Shown: positions 26,500 to 34,780 of the stretch, piece after piece
Layout of the letters: each line of letters begins with the position of its first letter
How positions within the stretch are numbered: the first letter of the stretch is position 1
Position numbers and translations under genes: made by a program
Origin: SIG607 sp045605385
Lineage (GTDB): Bacteria; Bacillota; Clostridia; Oscillospirales; Acutalibacteraceae
Assembly (NCBI GenBank): GCA_045605385.1
Contig: JAZUPW010000017.1
Span: 144,924-208,923, forward strand
DNA: 64,000 nucleotides
Direction of reading: 5' to 3'
Notes under the pieces: generated by a model
Seen by the model: the letters and a program-made list of their open reading frames with translations, nothing else
Database searches by the model: none
What the model was told of the DNA's origin: nothing

Positions 26500-27406
26500 T
26501 TTCACTATTCTCCTTTAAAAAGTTTGTAAAATAATCGGGCAAAGTACTTTCAAATTCCATATACTTTTTTGTTGTTGGATGAATAAAGCCGATTTTTTTA
26601 GCGTGTAAACACTGTCCGTTTAGTTTTTTAATAACCTTATTAGGCCCATAAACGTCATCGCCTGCCACAGGGTGTCCTATATATGCCATGTGCACACGAA
26701 TCTGATGCGTTCTTCCCGTTTCAAGTTTAAGTCTTAAATGGGTAAAACTTTTAAGCTTTTCTAAAACGGTATAGTGGGTTACGGCAAATTTAGAATTATA
26801 ATCGGTAACCGCCATTTCTTTTCGCCTTACGGGATGTCTGCCGATAGGGGCGTTTATAGTGCCGTTATCATTTTTTATATTACCGTAAACAATTGCTTCA
26901 TATTCACGGGTAAAACTATGCTCTTTTATTTGTTCGGCAAGAAACTTATGCGCGTCATCGGTTTTTGCAACCATTAAAAGTCCGCTTGTGTTCTTATCTA
27001 TTCTATGAACAATTCCAGGACGCATAACGCCGTTAATTCCCGAAAGAGAACCCTTGCAGTGAAATAAAAGCGCATTAACAAGAGTGCCGCTTGCATTACC
27101 TGCCGCGGGATGAACAACCATACCTTTTGGTTTATTTACCACAAGTAAATCGTTATCTTCATAAACAATATCAAGCGGTATATCTTCAGCAGTTACGTCA
27201 AGTTCTACAGGCTCTGGCAGAGTAACGCAAATAACATTTCCTTTTTTAAGTTTATAGTTTTTAGAAACAGGCTTGCCGTCTACCGTAACAAGACCGTCGC
27301 CGAGAATAACGGCGGCATAACTTCGTGTAATTTCAAGGACGTCTGCTAAAAAAACGTCTATACGCACAGACTCTTGTTCTGAATATTCAAATTCTTCCCT
27401 TTGCAT
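26492..27406 (-). CDS. RluA-family pseudouridine synthase
   Basis: A 304-residue enzyme. An N-terminal S4 domain (RIDVFLADVLEITRSYAAVI) is followed by the catalytic domain with HRIDKNTSGLLMVAK, whose Asp is the catalytic residue. ETGRTHQIRVHMAYIGHPV and HPTTKKYMEF complete it. It converts uridine to pseudouridine in rRNA, RluD/YlyB type. It follows lspA directly, sharing a base (TAATG), the conserved lspA-rluD-like pair of Firmicutes. Confidence 0.93.
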   Translation of the reverse strand: MQREEFEYSEQESVRIDVFLADVLEITRSYAAVILGDGLVTVDGKPVSKNYKLKKGNVICVTLPEPVELDVTAEDIPLDIVYEDNDLLVVNKPKGMVVHPAAGNASGTLVNALLFHCKGSLSGINGVMRPGIVHRIDKNTSGLLMVAKTDDAHKFLAEQIKEHSFTREYEAIVYGNIKNDNGTINAPIGRHPVRRKEMAVTDYNSKFAVTHYTVLEKLKSFTHLRLKLETGRTHQIRVHMAYIGHPVAGDDVYGPNKVIKKLNGQCLHAKKIGFIHPTTKKYMEFESTLPDYFTNFLKENSENG

Positions 27407-27885
27407 TACAGATCACGCTTTGCTTTTGTTTCTTTAAACATATCTGTAACAAAATACAAAATAAGCAGACCGGCGCCAATTACAACTGCGCAATCGGCAA
27501 CGTTGAATACAGGAAAATCTATAAACTGAAAATTTAAAAAGTCAATTACTTTGCCGTTTCTGAAAACTCGGTCTATCATATTTCCAAGTCCGCCCGAAAG
27601 TATTAAACAAATAGACCAGAACAGAACTTTATTCTTTAGTCCCACTTTTATAAGCATTGCAATACAAACAAGCATAATAACCACGGTAAGGGATAAAAGC
27701 AACCATGTATAGCCTTCTAAAAATCCCCATGCGCCGCCCTCGTTATGAATATACCAGAAATTCATAAAACCCGGTAGAAAGTCAATAGATTCATTAAGAG
27801 TCATATTCTGTATTACAACGTACTTTGTATATTGGTCAGCCGCAAGCATAACTACGGCGCAAACTATTGCCAGAATATAAGACAA
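27406..27885 (-). CDS. lspA: Lipoprotein signal peptidase (signal peptidase II)
   Basis: A 159-residue membrane protein with four transmembrane helices. The catalytic Asp residues lie in GGLGNMIDRVF and FNVADCAVVIG; DQYTKY near the start is also typical. It cleaves prolipoprotein signal peptides, matching the several lipoproteins encoded in this window. It lies 2 nt after divIVA and overlaps the next gene by one base. Confidence 0.95.
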   Translation of the reverse strand: MSYILAIVCAVVMLAADQYTKYVVIQNMTLNESIDFLPGFMNFWYIHNEGGAWGFLEGYTWLLLSLTVVIMLVCIAMLIKVGLKNKVLFWSICLILSGGLGNMIDRVFRNGKVIDFLNFQFIDFPVFNVADCAVVIGAGLLILYFVTDMFKETKAKRDL

Positions 27886-27887
27886 AA

Positions 27888-28721
27888 TTATCCCTCCGAA
27901 CTGTTTTTCTTACCAAAGAAACTTCTTTTTATAGGCTTTTCCGCCTTTTCTTCGGTTTCTTCTTTGTTTTCGTTAGTATCTTCGGTATTTTCTTTAGTTT
28001 CTTCTGTTTGTAAAGTTTCTTCCTTTACTTCTTCGGTTTCCTTTACGGGTTCTTGTGTCTTAGCTATTTGATCCTGTGCTATTTTTTTAACATCTATTTC
28101 TTCTTCAACAGCCAATTGGGCAGCTTTGGCAATAGCAGTAGGATCGGTAGGAACAGCATCGGGCATTGATTTCACAACCGAAATACCATCTTCATAAAAT
28201 GCTAATGCCTTTTCCTTAAACTGAGCAACGTCAATACGAAGTTTATCAAAAAGCGCCTGCTGTTTTTCTATTGTTTCATTTGTCGCAACAAGTATAGACT
28301 CCCGTTTTAATTCATTAACTTTTATGAACTCCTGCATTTCCTTTTCTAAACGCTGACGGTGTGCAGCATCTTCCGCATCAAGTTCTTCTTTTAACTTTTT
28401 GGAGTTTTCTTTTATTTCCTCGGCTTTTGCGTTAGCGTCGGCAATAATTTTTTCTGCCTTTTTATTTGCTTCGGCAACCGTATTGTCGGCAAGTTGTTGT
28501 GCCGAAACCAAAACGTTATTTATACTTCCCTTTTCCTTTTTAAACTGTTCAACAGTACCGTTAGCTTCTTCAAGTTTAGTCTGGAATTTCTTTATACGGC
28601 TTTCATATTCTTCATAATCTGCCACAATTTTATTTAAAAGAAGTTCAACTTCTTCTGCTTTATAACCGCCAACAGCCGCTTTAGAAAGCTTTACATTTTT
28701 AATATCATTACTGCTTAACAT
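27888..28721 (-). CDS. DivIVA-domain protein
   Basis: A 277-residue protein. The N-terminus (SSNDIKNVKLSKAAVGGYKA, then VELLLNKI) is the DivIVA lipid-binding domain, followed by a long coiled coil (residues ~30-190) and a Glu/Thr/Lys-rich disordered tail. The end RSFFGKKNSSEG is basic and may bind the membrane or a partner. DivIVA marks negatively curved membrane at septum and poles. It sits after ylmH in the sepF-ylmH-divIVA division cluster. The acidic repeat-like tail (ETEEVKEETLQTEETKEN) is longer than in Bacillus DivIVA. Confidence 0.88.
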   Translation of the reverse strand: MLSSNDIKNVKLSKAAVGGYKAEEVELLLNKIVADYEEYESRIKKFQTKLEEANGTVEQFKKEKGSINNVLVSAQQLADNTVAEANKKAEKIIADANAKAEEIKENSKKLKEELDAEDAAHRQRLEKEMQEFIKVNELKRESILVATNETIEKQQALFDKLRIDVAQFKEKALAFYEDGISVVKSMPDAVPTDPTAIAKAAQLAVEEEIDVKKIAQDQIAKTQEPVKETEEVKEETLQTEETKENTEDTNENKEETEEKAEKPIKRSFFGKKNSSEG

Positions 28722-28734
28722 AACAAAACCTCAT

Positions 28735-29475
28735 TTAAACATATTTTGAATACTTTAAAATAACTCTGCCTTTTTTAGTTTGTTCATTGCAAGAATCAAT
28801 TATAAACCGCCCGTAACCGCGAACAGACATTTTATCGCCGCCGTTTACAAGAGAAGTGACCTTTTCGCAAACAGCGCCGTTTAAAATAACAAGCGATTCA
28901 GTTATAAGCGATTTTGCCTTTTCACGCGAAGTACCGACAATTGCACCTACAACACTGTCAATTCTGTTTGACGCCACGGTTGCCGAAAAAGAAACAATTT
29001 TGCTTTGCTGTGGAAGCGGAGATACAAAACCTTCGCTTAAAACAACACCGGTTCCGCCAACCTTACTTACCTGCTCTATTACGTAACGCGAAATATCTTT
29101 ATTTAAAAAGACAACCGCACGGCCTTCTTCAACAAGTATATCGCCAACAGATTCTCTTGTTATTCCTAAAGCCATTAACGTACCTAAAAAATCGCGGTGA
29201 GAAAGTTTATCTATTTTTCTGTAAGAAAAGGTAACGGGTACAACAAAATCACAGTTATCAATTTCTTCTGCCCAACCGGGCAAAGCAATAAACATTGTTC
29301 TTGTTGCGTTTTCATAACCGCCGAAAAAGCAAAATTTCGCATTCAGCGAATTAGCGACAGCAAAAGCTAACGCCGCTTCTTCTTCGGTTAAAAAGCCGAC
29401 GTATTTATACTTATTTTGTTTTAAACATATATCAACAGCGTCTGAAATTCTTGCAGAGAGTAGTTCCTTATCCAT
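28735..29475 (-). CDS. ylmH: YlmH-type S4-domain RNA-binding protein
   Basis: A 246-residue protein. The central region has FLGTLMALGITRESVGDILV, which is typical of YlmH. The C-terminal ~70 residues are an S4 domain (RIDSVVGAIVGTSREKAKSL, then VRGYGRF). YlmH is linked to cell division by synteny and was reported to act in ribosome quality control as an alternative to RqcH/RqcP. It shares one base with the sepF stop. Confidence 0.9.
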   Translation of the reverse strand: MDKELLSARISDAVDICLKQNKYKYVGFLTEEEAALAFAVANSLNAKFCFFGGYENATRTMFIALPGWAEEIDNCDFVVPVTFSYRKIDKLSHRDFLGTLMALGITRESVGDILVEEGRAVVFLNKDISRYVIEQVSKVGGTGVVLSEGFVSPLPQQSKIVSFSATVASNRIDSVVGAIVGTSREKAKSLITESLVILNGAVCEKVTSLVNGGDKMSVRGYGRFIIDSCNEQTKKGRVILKYSKYV

Positions 29476-29951
29476 TAATAAAACTTAGAATCATCAAACT
29501 CTTCAATAGTGTTTTCGCCGCTTACATCAACATCACTTGGAACAATAACAAATGTGTTAATTGCAGCCTTTCTTAAATCACCGTTTTTAGCATAAGCAAC
29601 ACCGCTCATAAAATCAAGAATACGACGAGCAAGGTCGCGATCGGTTTTTTCAAGATTCAAGACAACCGTTCTTCTTGCGCAATACTGATCTGCAATTGCA
29701 GTAACGTCTTCAAAACGTTCGGGCTTTGCAAGATAAAGGCGCATATTATCACCGTTATTAAAAGGAACGGTTTTAGCAGAACGGCGCTCTGCAAAACGGT
29801 TGGTTTCCTTTTTAACGGGTTCTTTTACTTTTTTTGCTACCGGCTCGGCATATTCTTCTGTTTCTTCATTCTCTGCCTCGTAAAGCTCTTCATCCTCGTA
29901 ATCTTCATCAGAAAGATTAAATATGTTTCTTATTCCGTCCCATACACCCAT
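29475..29951 (-). CDS. sepF: Cell division protein SepF
   Basis: A 158-residue protein with the N-terminal amphipathic helix MGVWDGIRNIFN that binds membrane. An acidic/Lys linker follows, then a C-terminal SepF domain (AKPERFEDVTAIADQY, VLNLEKTDRDLARRILDFMSGVAYA). SepF ties FtsZ filaments to the membrane. The frame is open 12 codons further up, but ATG 29951 follows AAGGAGA and restores the conserved N-terminal helix. Confidence 0.95.
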   Translation of the reverse strand: MGVWDGIRNIFNLSDEDYEDEELYEAENEETEEYAEPVAKKVKEPVKKETNRFAERRSAKTVPFNNGDNMRLYLAKPERFEDVTAIADQYCARRTVVLNLEKTDRDLARRILDFMSGVAYAKNGDLRKAAINTFVIVPSDVDVSGENTIEEFDDSKFY

Positions 29952-29964
29952 TTTTATTTCTCCT

Positions 29965-30678
29965 TTAAAAATATTTTCTTTCGCCAAACAGTTTTGTTCC
30001 TACCCTGACTAAGTTAGCGCCGCATTCAACGGCAAGTTCGTAAGTATCGGACATCCCCATTGACAATATATCCATATTAACATTATCTATGTTTTTTGCT
30101 CTAATGTCAATAAACAGTTTATACATTTGCTCAAAAAATTCTTTAACTTCTTCATCTGTATCGCAAATAGGCGGTATTGTCATAAGTCCTTTAATTTTAA
30201 CGCCCTTCAAAAGAGATATTTCTTTTATGGCATTAAGAAGTTCATCAACAAAAAATCCGGACTTACTTTCTTCGTTTCCTATATTCACTTCAAGCAATAT
30301 ATCCATTACCTTTTCGCACTTAATTGCCTGTTTGCTTATTTCATTGGCAAGTTTAAGCGAATGCACCGATTCAATCATTTCAACGCGGTTAATAACGTCT
30401 TTAACCTTATTGGTTTGCAAATGGCCTATAAAATGCTTATGAACAAAGCCTTCTATTTCATTTTCTTTAGATATCATTTCCTGAACACGGTTGTCGCCTA
30501 TATACTCTATACCGTTTTTTATGGCATAGTTTATAAGTTCCGGCGATACGGTTTTTACAGCGGCAAGTAAAATAATATCTTCTGCTTTTCTTCCCGATTT
30601 TTCCGCCGCAATCTTTATTTTTTGCTTAATTTCGGCAAAATTAAGTAAGAAAATTTCAGTTAATAATTTTTCCGTCAT
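29965..30678 (-). CDS. YggS-family PLP homeostasis protein
   Basis: A 237-residue PLP-binding protein of the YggS/YlmE family, an alanine-racemase-like barrel without its second domain. The PLP Lys is in LLAAVKTVS; FIGHLQTNKVK, LLEVNIGNEESKSGF and MGMSDTYELAVECGANLVRVG are all present. It buffers PLP and affects amino-acid balance. Its gene lies upstream of sepF as in most Firmicutes. The start overlaps the HlyD-like gene by 23 nt but has an AAGGAAAG site. Confidence 0.92.
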   Translation of the reverse strand: MTEKLLTEIFLLNFAEIKQKIKIAAEKSGRKAEDIILLAAVKTVSPELINYAIKNGIEYIGDNRVQEMISKENEIEGFVHKHFIGHLQTNKVKDVINRVEMIESVHSLKLANEISKQAIKCEKVMDILLEVNIGNEESKSGFFVDELLNAIKEISLLKGVKIKGLMTIPPICDTDEEVKEFFEQMYKLFIDIRAKNIDNVNMDILSMGMSDTYELAVECGANLVRVGTKLFGERKYF

Positions 30679-31864
30679 ACAAATTCTTTCCTTTAATTAC
30701 AACTTGGTCGTATAGTCTTAACACCGTTTTATCTATATCCGGACTTTTTTCGCAAATAACGTAGTCGGCCTCATCTTTAGAATAAAGCACCGAAACCTTT
30801 ACGAATTTAAGTTCCATTCCCGAAACCACAAATACTCCGCGTTCGCCGTCTACAACTCTTAATGCGCTCTTTTTAACCTTAAGTCCCTCAAACACGCCTT
30901 CAACCACAGTTAAAGAAATTTTTCTTATTGTGGCAAGTTCGGTATTCATTTCTTTACAAGAAAACACAATTACGGCTCTTGAATTAGTTTCATCTTTATT
31001 AACAGCCGCAACTCTTACTGAAAGGTCGGGATTATTCTTTAGGTTTGTATGAAGTCTTACGGCATCGCCTATTTTATACTTCTGCGACTGTGACTCATCC
31101 ACCGTTACCGCAATATACCAAGTGTAGTCAGATACAATTTTACCAACGCTCTCTTCCTTTTCGGCTTCTTTTACGGTATCTAAAAACTCGGGGGTATAAA
31201 TACTTAAATCATCGGTGGTAAGCACGGTTTCGTATCCGTCGACCGTAGAAACAAAGAATCCCGATTCTTCGGCACATATATTTGAAACAGGATTATTAAG
31301 CGAGGCATTCAATCTATCAAGTTCGCTTTGCAAAGCGGTAGTCTGAGCCGAAAAATCATAATTACTGCCCGTAACCATCGTTTTTCTGTTAAGCATGGTA
31401 AGAAGATCGTTTTTCATTGTATGAACAGATGAATAATTACCCGATTTAGCAGAAAACAACATATCTGATACCGATTCGCCTATTTTACTGTTAAGCAATT
31501 CAATATCAACTGCCGCAAGATCGTTATAACTTTGTATTGTATTTATGTTTTCCAACTGTTTGGTTATATCGTTAATTTTATTAACGGCTATAGAATCGCT
31601 TTCGCTGGTATAAATATCGGCAATTACGCCGTTTTTTGCAACGCGTTCACCATCGTTAATTATAAAATGCATAACACCGGAATCGCTTCGTTTTACACCG
31701 AATTCGCTTCTTATTATAATTCCGGTTGTATCAATTCCTTCGGTATATTTAATATATTCTGCCTTTTCGGTATCAAGAGGAATATACAATGCTGAATAAA
31801 GTTGATGCAATAAAAACACAACCATAAGTACACACAAAGAAACTTTTACAAACTTGTTTTGCAT
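30656..31864 (-). CDS. HlyD-like membrane-anchored adaptor protein
   Basis: A 402-residue protein. One N-terminal transmembrane helix (residues ~8-26: LCVLMVVFLLHQLYSALYI) is followed by an extracytoplasmic beta/coiled-coil/beta plan like HlyD adaptors: a lipoyl-like half (GERVAKNGVIADIYTSESD), a helical hairpin (~90-190), then barrel-like strands (YKIGDAVRLHTNLK, VVDGERGVFVVSG). No ABC exporter gene is nearby. The same type of gene sits between miaA and yggS/sepF in other Clostridia, so it may serve the divisome rather than efflux. That role is inference. It overlaps the miaA end by 19 nt. Confidence 0.68.
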   Translation of the reverse strand: MQNKFVKVSLCVLMVVFLLHQLYSALYIPLDTEKAEYIKYTEGIDTTGIIIRSEFGVKRSDSGVMHFIINDGERVAKNGVIADIYTSESDSIAVNKINDITKQLENINTIQSYNDLAAVDIELLNSKIGESVSDMLFSAKSGNYSSVHTMKNDLLTMLNRKTMVTGSNYDFSAQTTALQSELDRLNASLNNPVSNICAEESGFFVSTVDGYETVLTTDDLSIYTPEFLDTVKEAEKEESVGKIVSDYTWYIAVTVDESQSQKYKIGDAVRLHTNLKNNPDLSVRVAAVNKDETNSRAVIVFSCKEMNTELATIRKISLTVVEGVFEGLKVKKSALRVVDGERGVFVVSGMELKFVKVSVLYSKDEADYVICEKSPDIDKTVLRLYDQVVIKGKNLYDGKIIN

Positions 31865-32793
31865 TCTTTACTTATCCTCTCTTTCACAATTTCTATTGCT
31901 GTTTTTTCAACATCACAGCAATCGGCATATATCCAATTAATATCACTGTTTTTTCTGAACCACGTAAGTTGGCGCTTGGCGTAATGTCTTGTTTCCCTTT
32001 TTAAATTTTCGGTGGCTTCTTCAAGCGTAATTTCGCCGTTTAAGTAAGGAATAAATTCCTTATGGCCTATTGCCTGTTTAGCGGTTTTCCCTTTATTCAT
32101 ACACTTAACAGCTTCATCTAAAATTCCGTTTTCAAGCATTATATCAACACGCTTGTTTATTCTTTCGTAAAGTTTTTCACGGTCTTTATAGGTTATTCCT
32201 ATATACAAAGTATCATACGGCGCGGGATTTAGTTTAGAAAGTTCGTTTTGCTTTGTAATTGAAATACCGTTATTTAAATAAACTTCAAATGCCCTTATTA
32301 TTCGTTTGCGGTCATTTGCGTGTAAACGCTTGGCAGTTTCGCTGTCAAACACGCTTAACTCTTTAAGCATGGCTTCACCGCCCACGGCATCATACTTTTC
32401 GTTTAAACACTTTTGCAATTCTTCGTTACTTTTATCGGCGGTAAAAGTAATATTATTAAGAAGCGAATCAATATAAAGCCCTGTTCCGCCAACAATAATG
32501 GGAAGTTTATTTCTGCTGTTTATTTCTTCTATTTTTTCACTTGCTAGCGTTACGTACTCTGCAACCGAAAAACTCACACTGTTATCTAAAAACTCAACAA
32601 GATGATGTACAACCTGTTCTTTTTGGTTTGCATCGGGACAAGCCGTGGCTATAGGCATATCTTTGTAAATCTGCATAGAATCGGCAGAAATTATTTCACC
32701 GCCGAAACGTTTTGCAATGCTTATGGCAAGGTCGGTTTTACCCGATGCCGTAGGGCCTACCACCGCAACCGTAAAAATTCTTTTTTCAGACAT
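31846..32793 (-). CDS. miaA: tRNA dimethylallyltransferase
   Basis: A 315-residue enzyme. Walker A is GPTASGKTDLAI, followed by SADSMQIYKDM, PIIVGGTGLYIDSLL and a C-terminal IGHKEFIPYL. It adds a dimethylallyl group to A37 of tRNAs reading UNN codons. Its product is the substrate of MiaB, encoded in the same operon. Its ATG shares a base with the mutL stop (TAATG), so translation is coupled. Confidence 0.95.
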   Translation of the reverse strand: MSEKRIFTVAVVGPTASGKTDLAISIAKRFGGEIISADSMQIYKDMPIATACPDANQKEQVVHHLVEFLDNSVSFSVAEYVTLASEKIEEINSRNKLPIIVGGTGLYIDSLLNNITFTADKSNEELQKCLNEKYDAVGGEAMLKELSVFDSETAKRLHANDRKRIIRAFEVYLNNGISITKQNELSKLNPAPYDTLYIGITYKDREKLYERINKRVDIMLENGILDEAVKCMNKGKTAKQAIGHKEFIPYLNGEITLEEATENLKRETRHYAKRQLTWFRKNSDINWIYADCCDVEKTAIEIVKERISKECKTSL

Positions 32794-34745
32794 TACTGTA
32801 TTCTTCCAAACTGTTTTTCAAAATCTCTTTTCTTCATTTCAAACGCAACAGGTCTGCCGTGAGGACAATAACGGATATCATTATTGCTAAGCACCTGTTT
32901 TGCAAGAAACAACTGTTCCTTTGGCGGAGTATTAAAACCTGCTTTAATAGCCGCCTTACAAGCAACAGTATGGTAAATATGGTCTAATTTTTCAACGTTT
33001 GTATCAAGACCGTTTGCAAGATTATCGGCAACTTCAATAATAACGTCGCTAACATCTTCGCCTGTAAGTGAAGACGGCACAGCGCGTACTATTACGTTAA
33101 GATTACCAAAATCTTCAACGTCAAACCCGCTTTTAGTCAAAGCATCAATATTATCAAGCACTGCATTATACTGCTGTGCCGAAAGTCTTACCGTTACCGG
33201 TAAAAGTAACCCTTGACTTTCTGGTGATATACTTGATTTAAGTTTTTCAAACAATATGCGTTCGTGCGCCGCGTGTTTATCTATAAAGAAAACACTGTTT
33301 TCCTGTTCTACAATTATGTAGGTTTTAAATATTTCACCAACGTAACGCAGTTCTTCAAACAAAGCCGTTTGAGGTTCCTTTGTTTGTGTTTCTTGCGTTT
33401 CATCTATAATTTCTTCTAAAGCCCTGTTTTTCTGTACAACGGGCTCGTCCACAAAAATATCCACACTTACCCTTTTCTTTTGTTCTTCTCTTTGTGGTGA
33501 ATAATCGTTAAGAGCCATTTTAAAAACAGGTTTTTCTTCTGTAACTTTTGCATTAGAGTTAATTACAGGCTCTGTTTTTTTTACTTCAGGCTTAAATACT
33601 TCCTGTTTTAAAGGTTCTTGCTTTGTTGCAGTTTGCGGTTTTATATCCCTTTTGGTTTCGGGGTCAGCAATTACCGTTTGTTTAAATTCATCGGCTGTCA
33701 TTCTTTCAAAAGTTGAAAACTTAAGTTGTTTCTTTTCGGTAAACTGAGGTCTTGTGTCACCTTTTTGCAATGCATTTTTAACTGCAACATAAACTGCTTC
33801 AAACAACGGTTTTTCGTTAGCAAAGCGCACCTCGGTTTTAGAGGGATGCACGTTAACGTCTACGCTTTCAAGAGGAAGTTCTATATGCAAAACGCAAGAC
33901 GGAAATTTACCCACCATTGCTGAATTCTTATATGCCGCTTCCAACGCCGCTACCATAGTTGCACTTCGCACGGTTCTGCCGTTTAAAAAGAAATACTGCG
34001 AATTTCTTTTAGGTTTGCAATAAATGGGTTTACAAACGTAACCATTTACCGAAATGTTAGACATAGCGGCATTGGTTTCTATAAGTCCCGAAGCAAACTC
34101 ACGGCCCAACACGCTGTAAATAACCGAAAACAGTTTATTATCTCCTGAAGTTGTAAACACCGTTTTATTATCTCTTATAAACTTAATTGCAATTTCAGGA
34201 TGCGAAAGAGCAATTTTTTCAAGAACGTCGTTTATTAAATTACCTTCAAAGGTATCTTTATGTAAAAACTTCATTCTTGCGGGTGTATTATAAAAAAGGT
34301 CTTTTACAATAATGGTAGTGCCAACGTCACAACCGGCTTCTTCAAAAACTTTTTCTTCGCCGCCTTCAATACAGTAACGAGTGCCTTCAATATCATCTTC
34401 GGTTCTTGTTACCATTTCAACCTTCGAAACCGCACAAATTGCCGCAAGCGCTTCACCGCGGAAGCCTAATGTTGCAATACTGTTTAAATCGTTTTCATTT
34501 ACAATTTTACTGGTTGCGTGACGCAAAAAGGCTGTTTTAACGTCATCTTTTTTAATACCGCAACCGTTATCGGTCACACGCATATAAAGCACACCGCCGT
34601 TTTTAATTTCCACGGTTAGTTTTGTTGCGCCCGCATCTATTGCGTTTTCAGTTAATTCTTTTATAACCGAAGCAGGTTTTTCAACAACTTCACCCGCCGC
34701 AATAAGCTCGGCAAGTTGTTTTGGCAGCACGTTAATTTTCGGCAT
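32793..34745 (-). CDS. mutL: DNA mismatch repair protein MutL
   Basis: A 650-residue MutL. The N-terminal GHKL ATPase has ELTENAIDAGATK, VTDNGCGI and TLGFRGEALAAIC. A long Glu/Lys/Pro-rich linker spans ~340-465. The C-terminal domain has DKHAAHERILFE, matching the endonuclease metal motif DxHAx2Ex4E, plus ACKAAIKAG and CPHGRP. It is therefore the nicking type found in bacteria without MutH. The gene follows mutS by 35 nt. Confidence 0.96.
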   Translation of the reverse strand: MPKINVLPKQLAELIAAGEVVEKPASVIKELTENAIDAGATKLTVEIKNGGVLYMRVTDNGCGIKKDDVKTAFLRHATSKIVNENDLNSIATLGFRGEALAAICAVSKVEMVTRTEDDIEGTRYCIEGGEEKVFEEAGCDVGTTIIVKDLFYNTPARMKFLHKDTFEGNLINDVLEKIALSHPEIAIKFIRDNKTVFTTSGDNKLFSVIYSVLGREFASGLIETNAAMSNISVNGYVCKPIYCKPKRNSQYFFLNGRTVRSATMVAALEAAYKNSAMVGKFPSCVLHIELPLESVDVNVHPSKTEVRFANEKPLFEAVYVAVKNALQKGDTRPQFTEKKQLKFSTFERMTADEFKQTVIADPETKRDIKPQTATKQEPLKQEVFKPEVKKTEPVINSNAKVTEEKPVFKMALNDYSPQREEQKKRVSVDIFVDEPVVQKNRALEEIIDETQETQTKEPQTALFEELRYVGEIFKTYIIVEQENSVFFIDKHAAHERILFEKLKSSISPESQGLLLPVTVRLSAQQYNAVLDNIDALTKSGFDVEDFGNLNVIVRAVPSSLTGEDVSDVIIEVADNLANGLDTNVEKLDHIYHTVACKAAIKAGFNTPPKEQLFLAKQVLSNNDIRYCPHGRPVAFEMKKRDFEKQFGRIQ

Positions 34746-34780
34746 TATGTGACCTCCTTTTTCATTAAATCAAAATTTGG

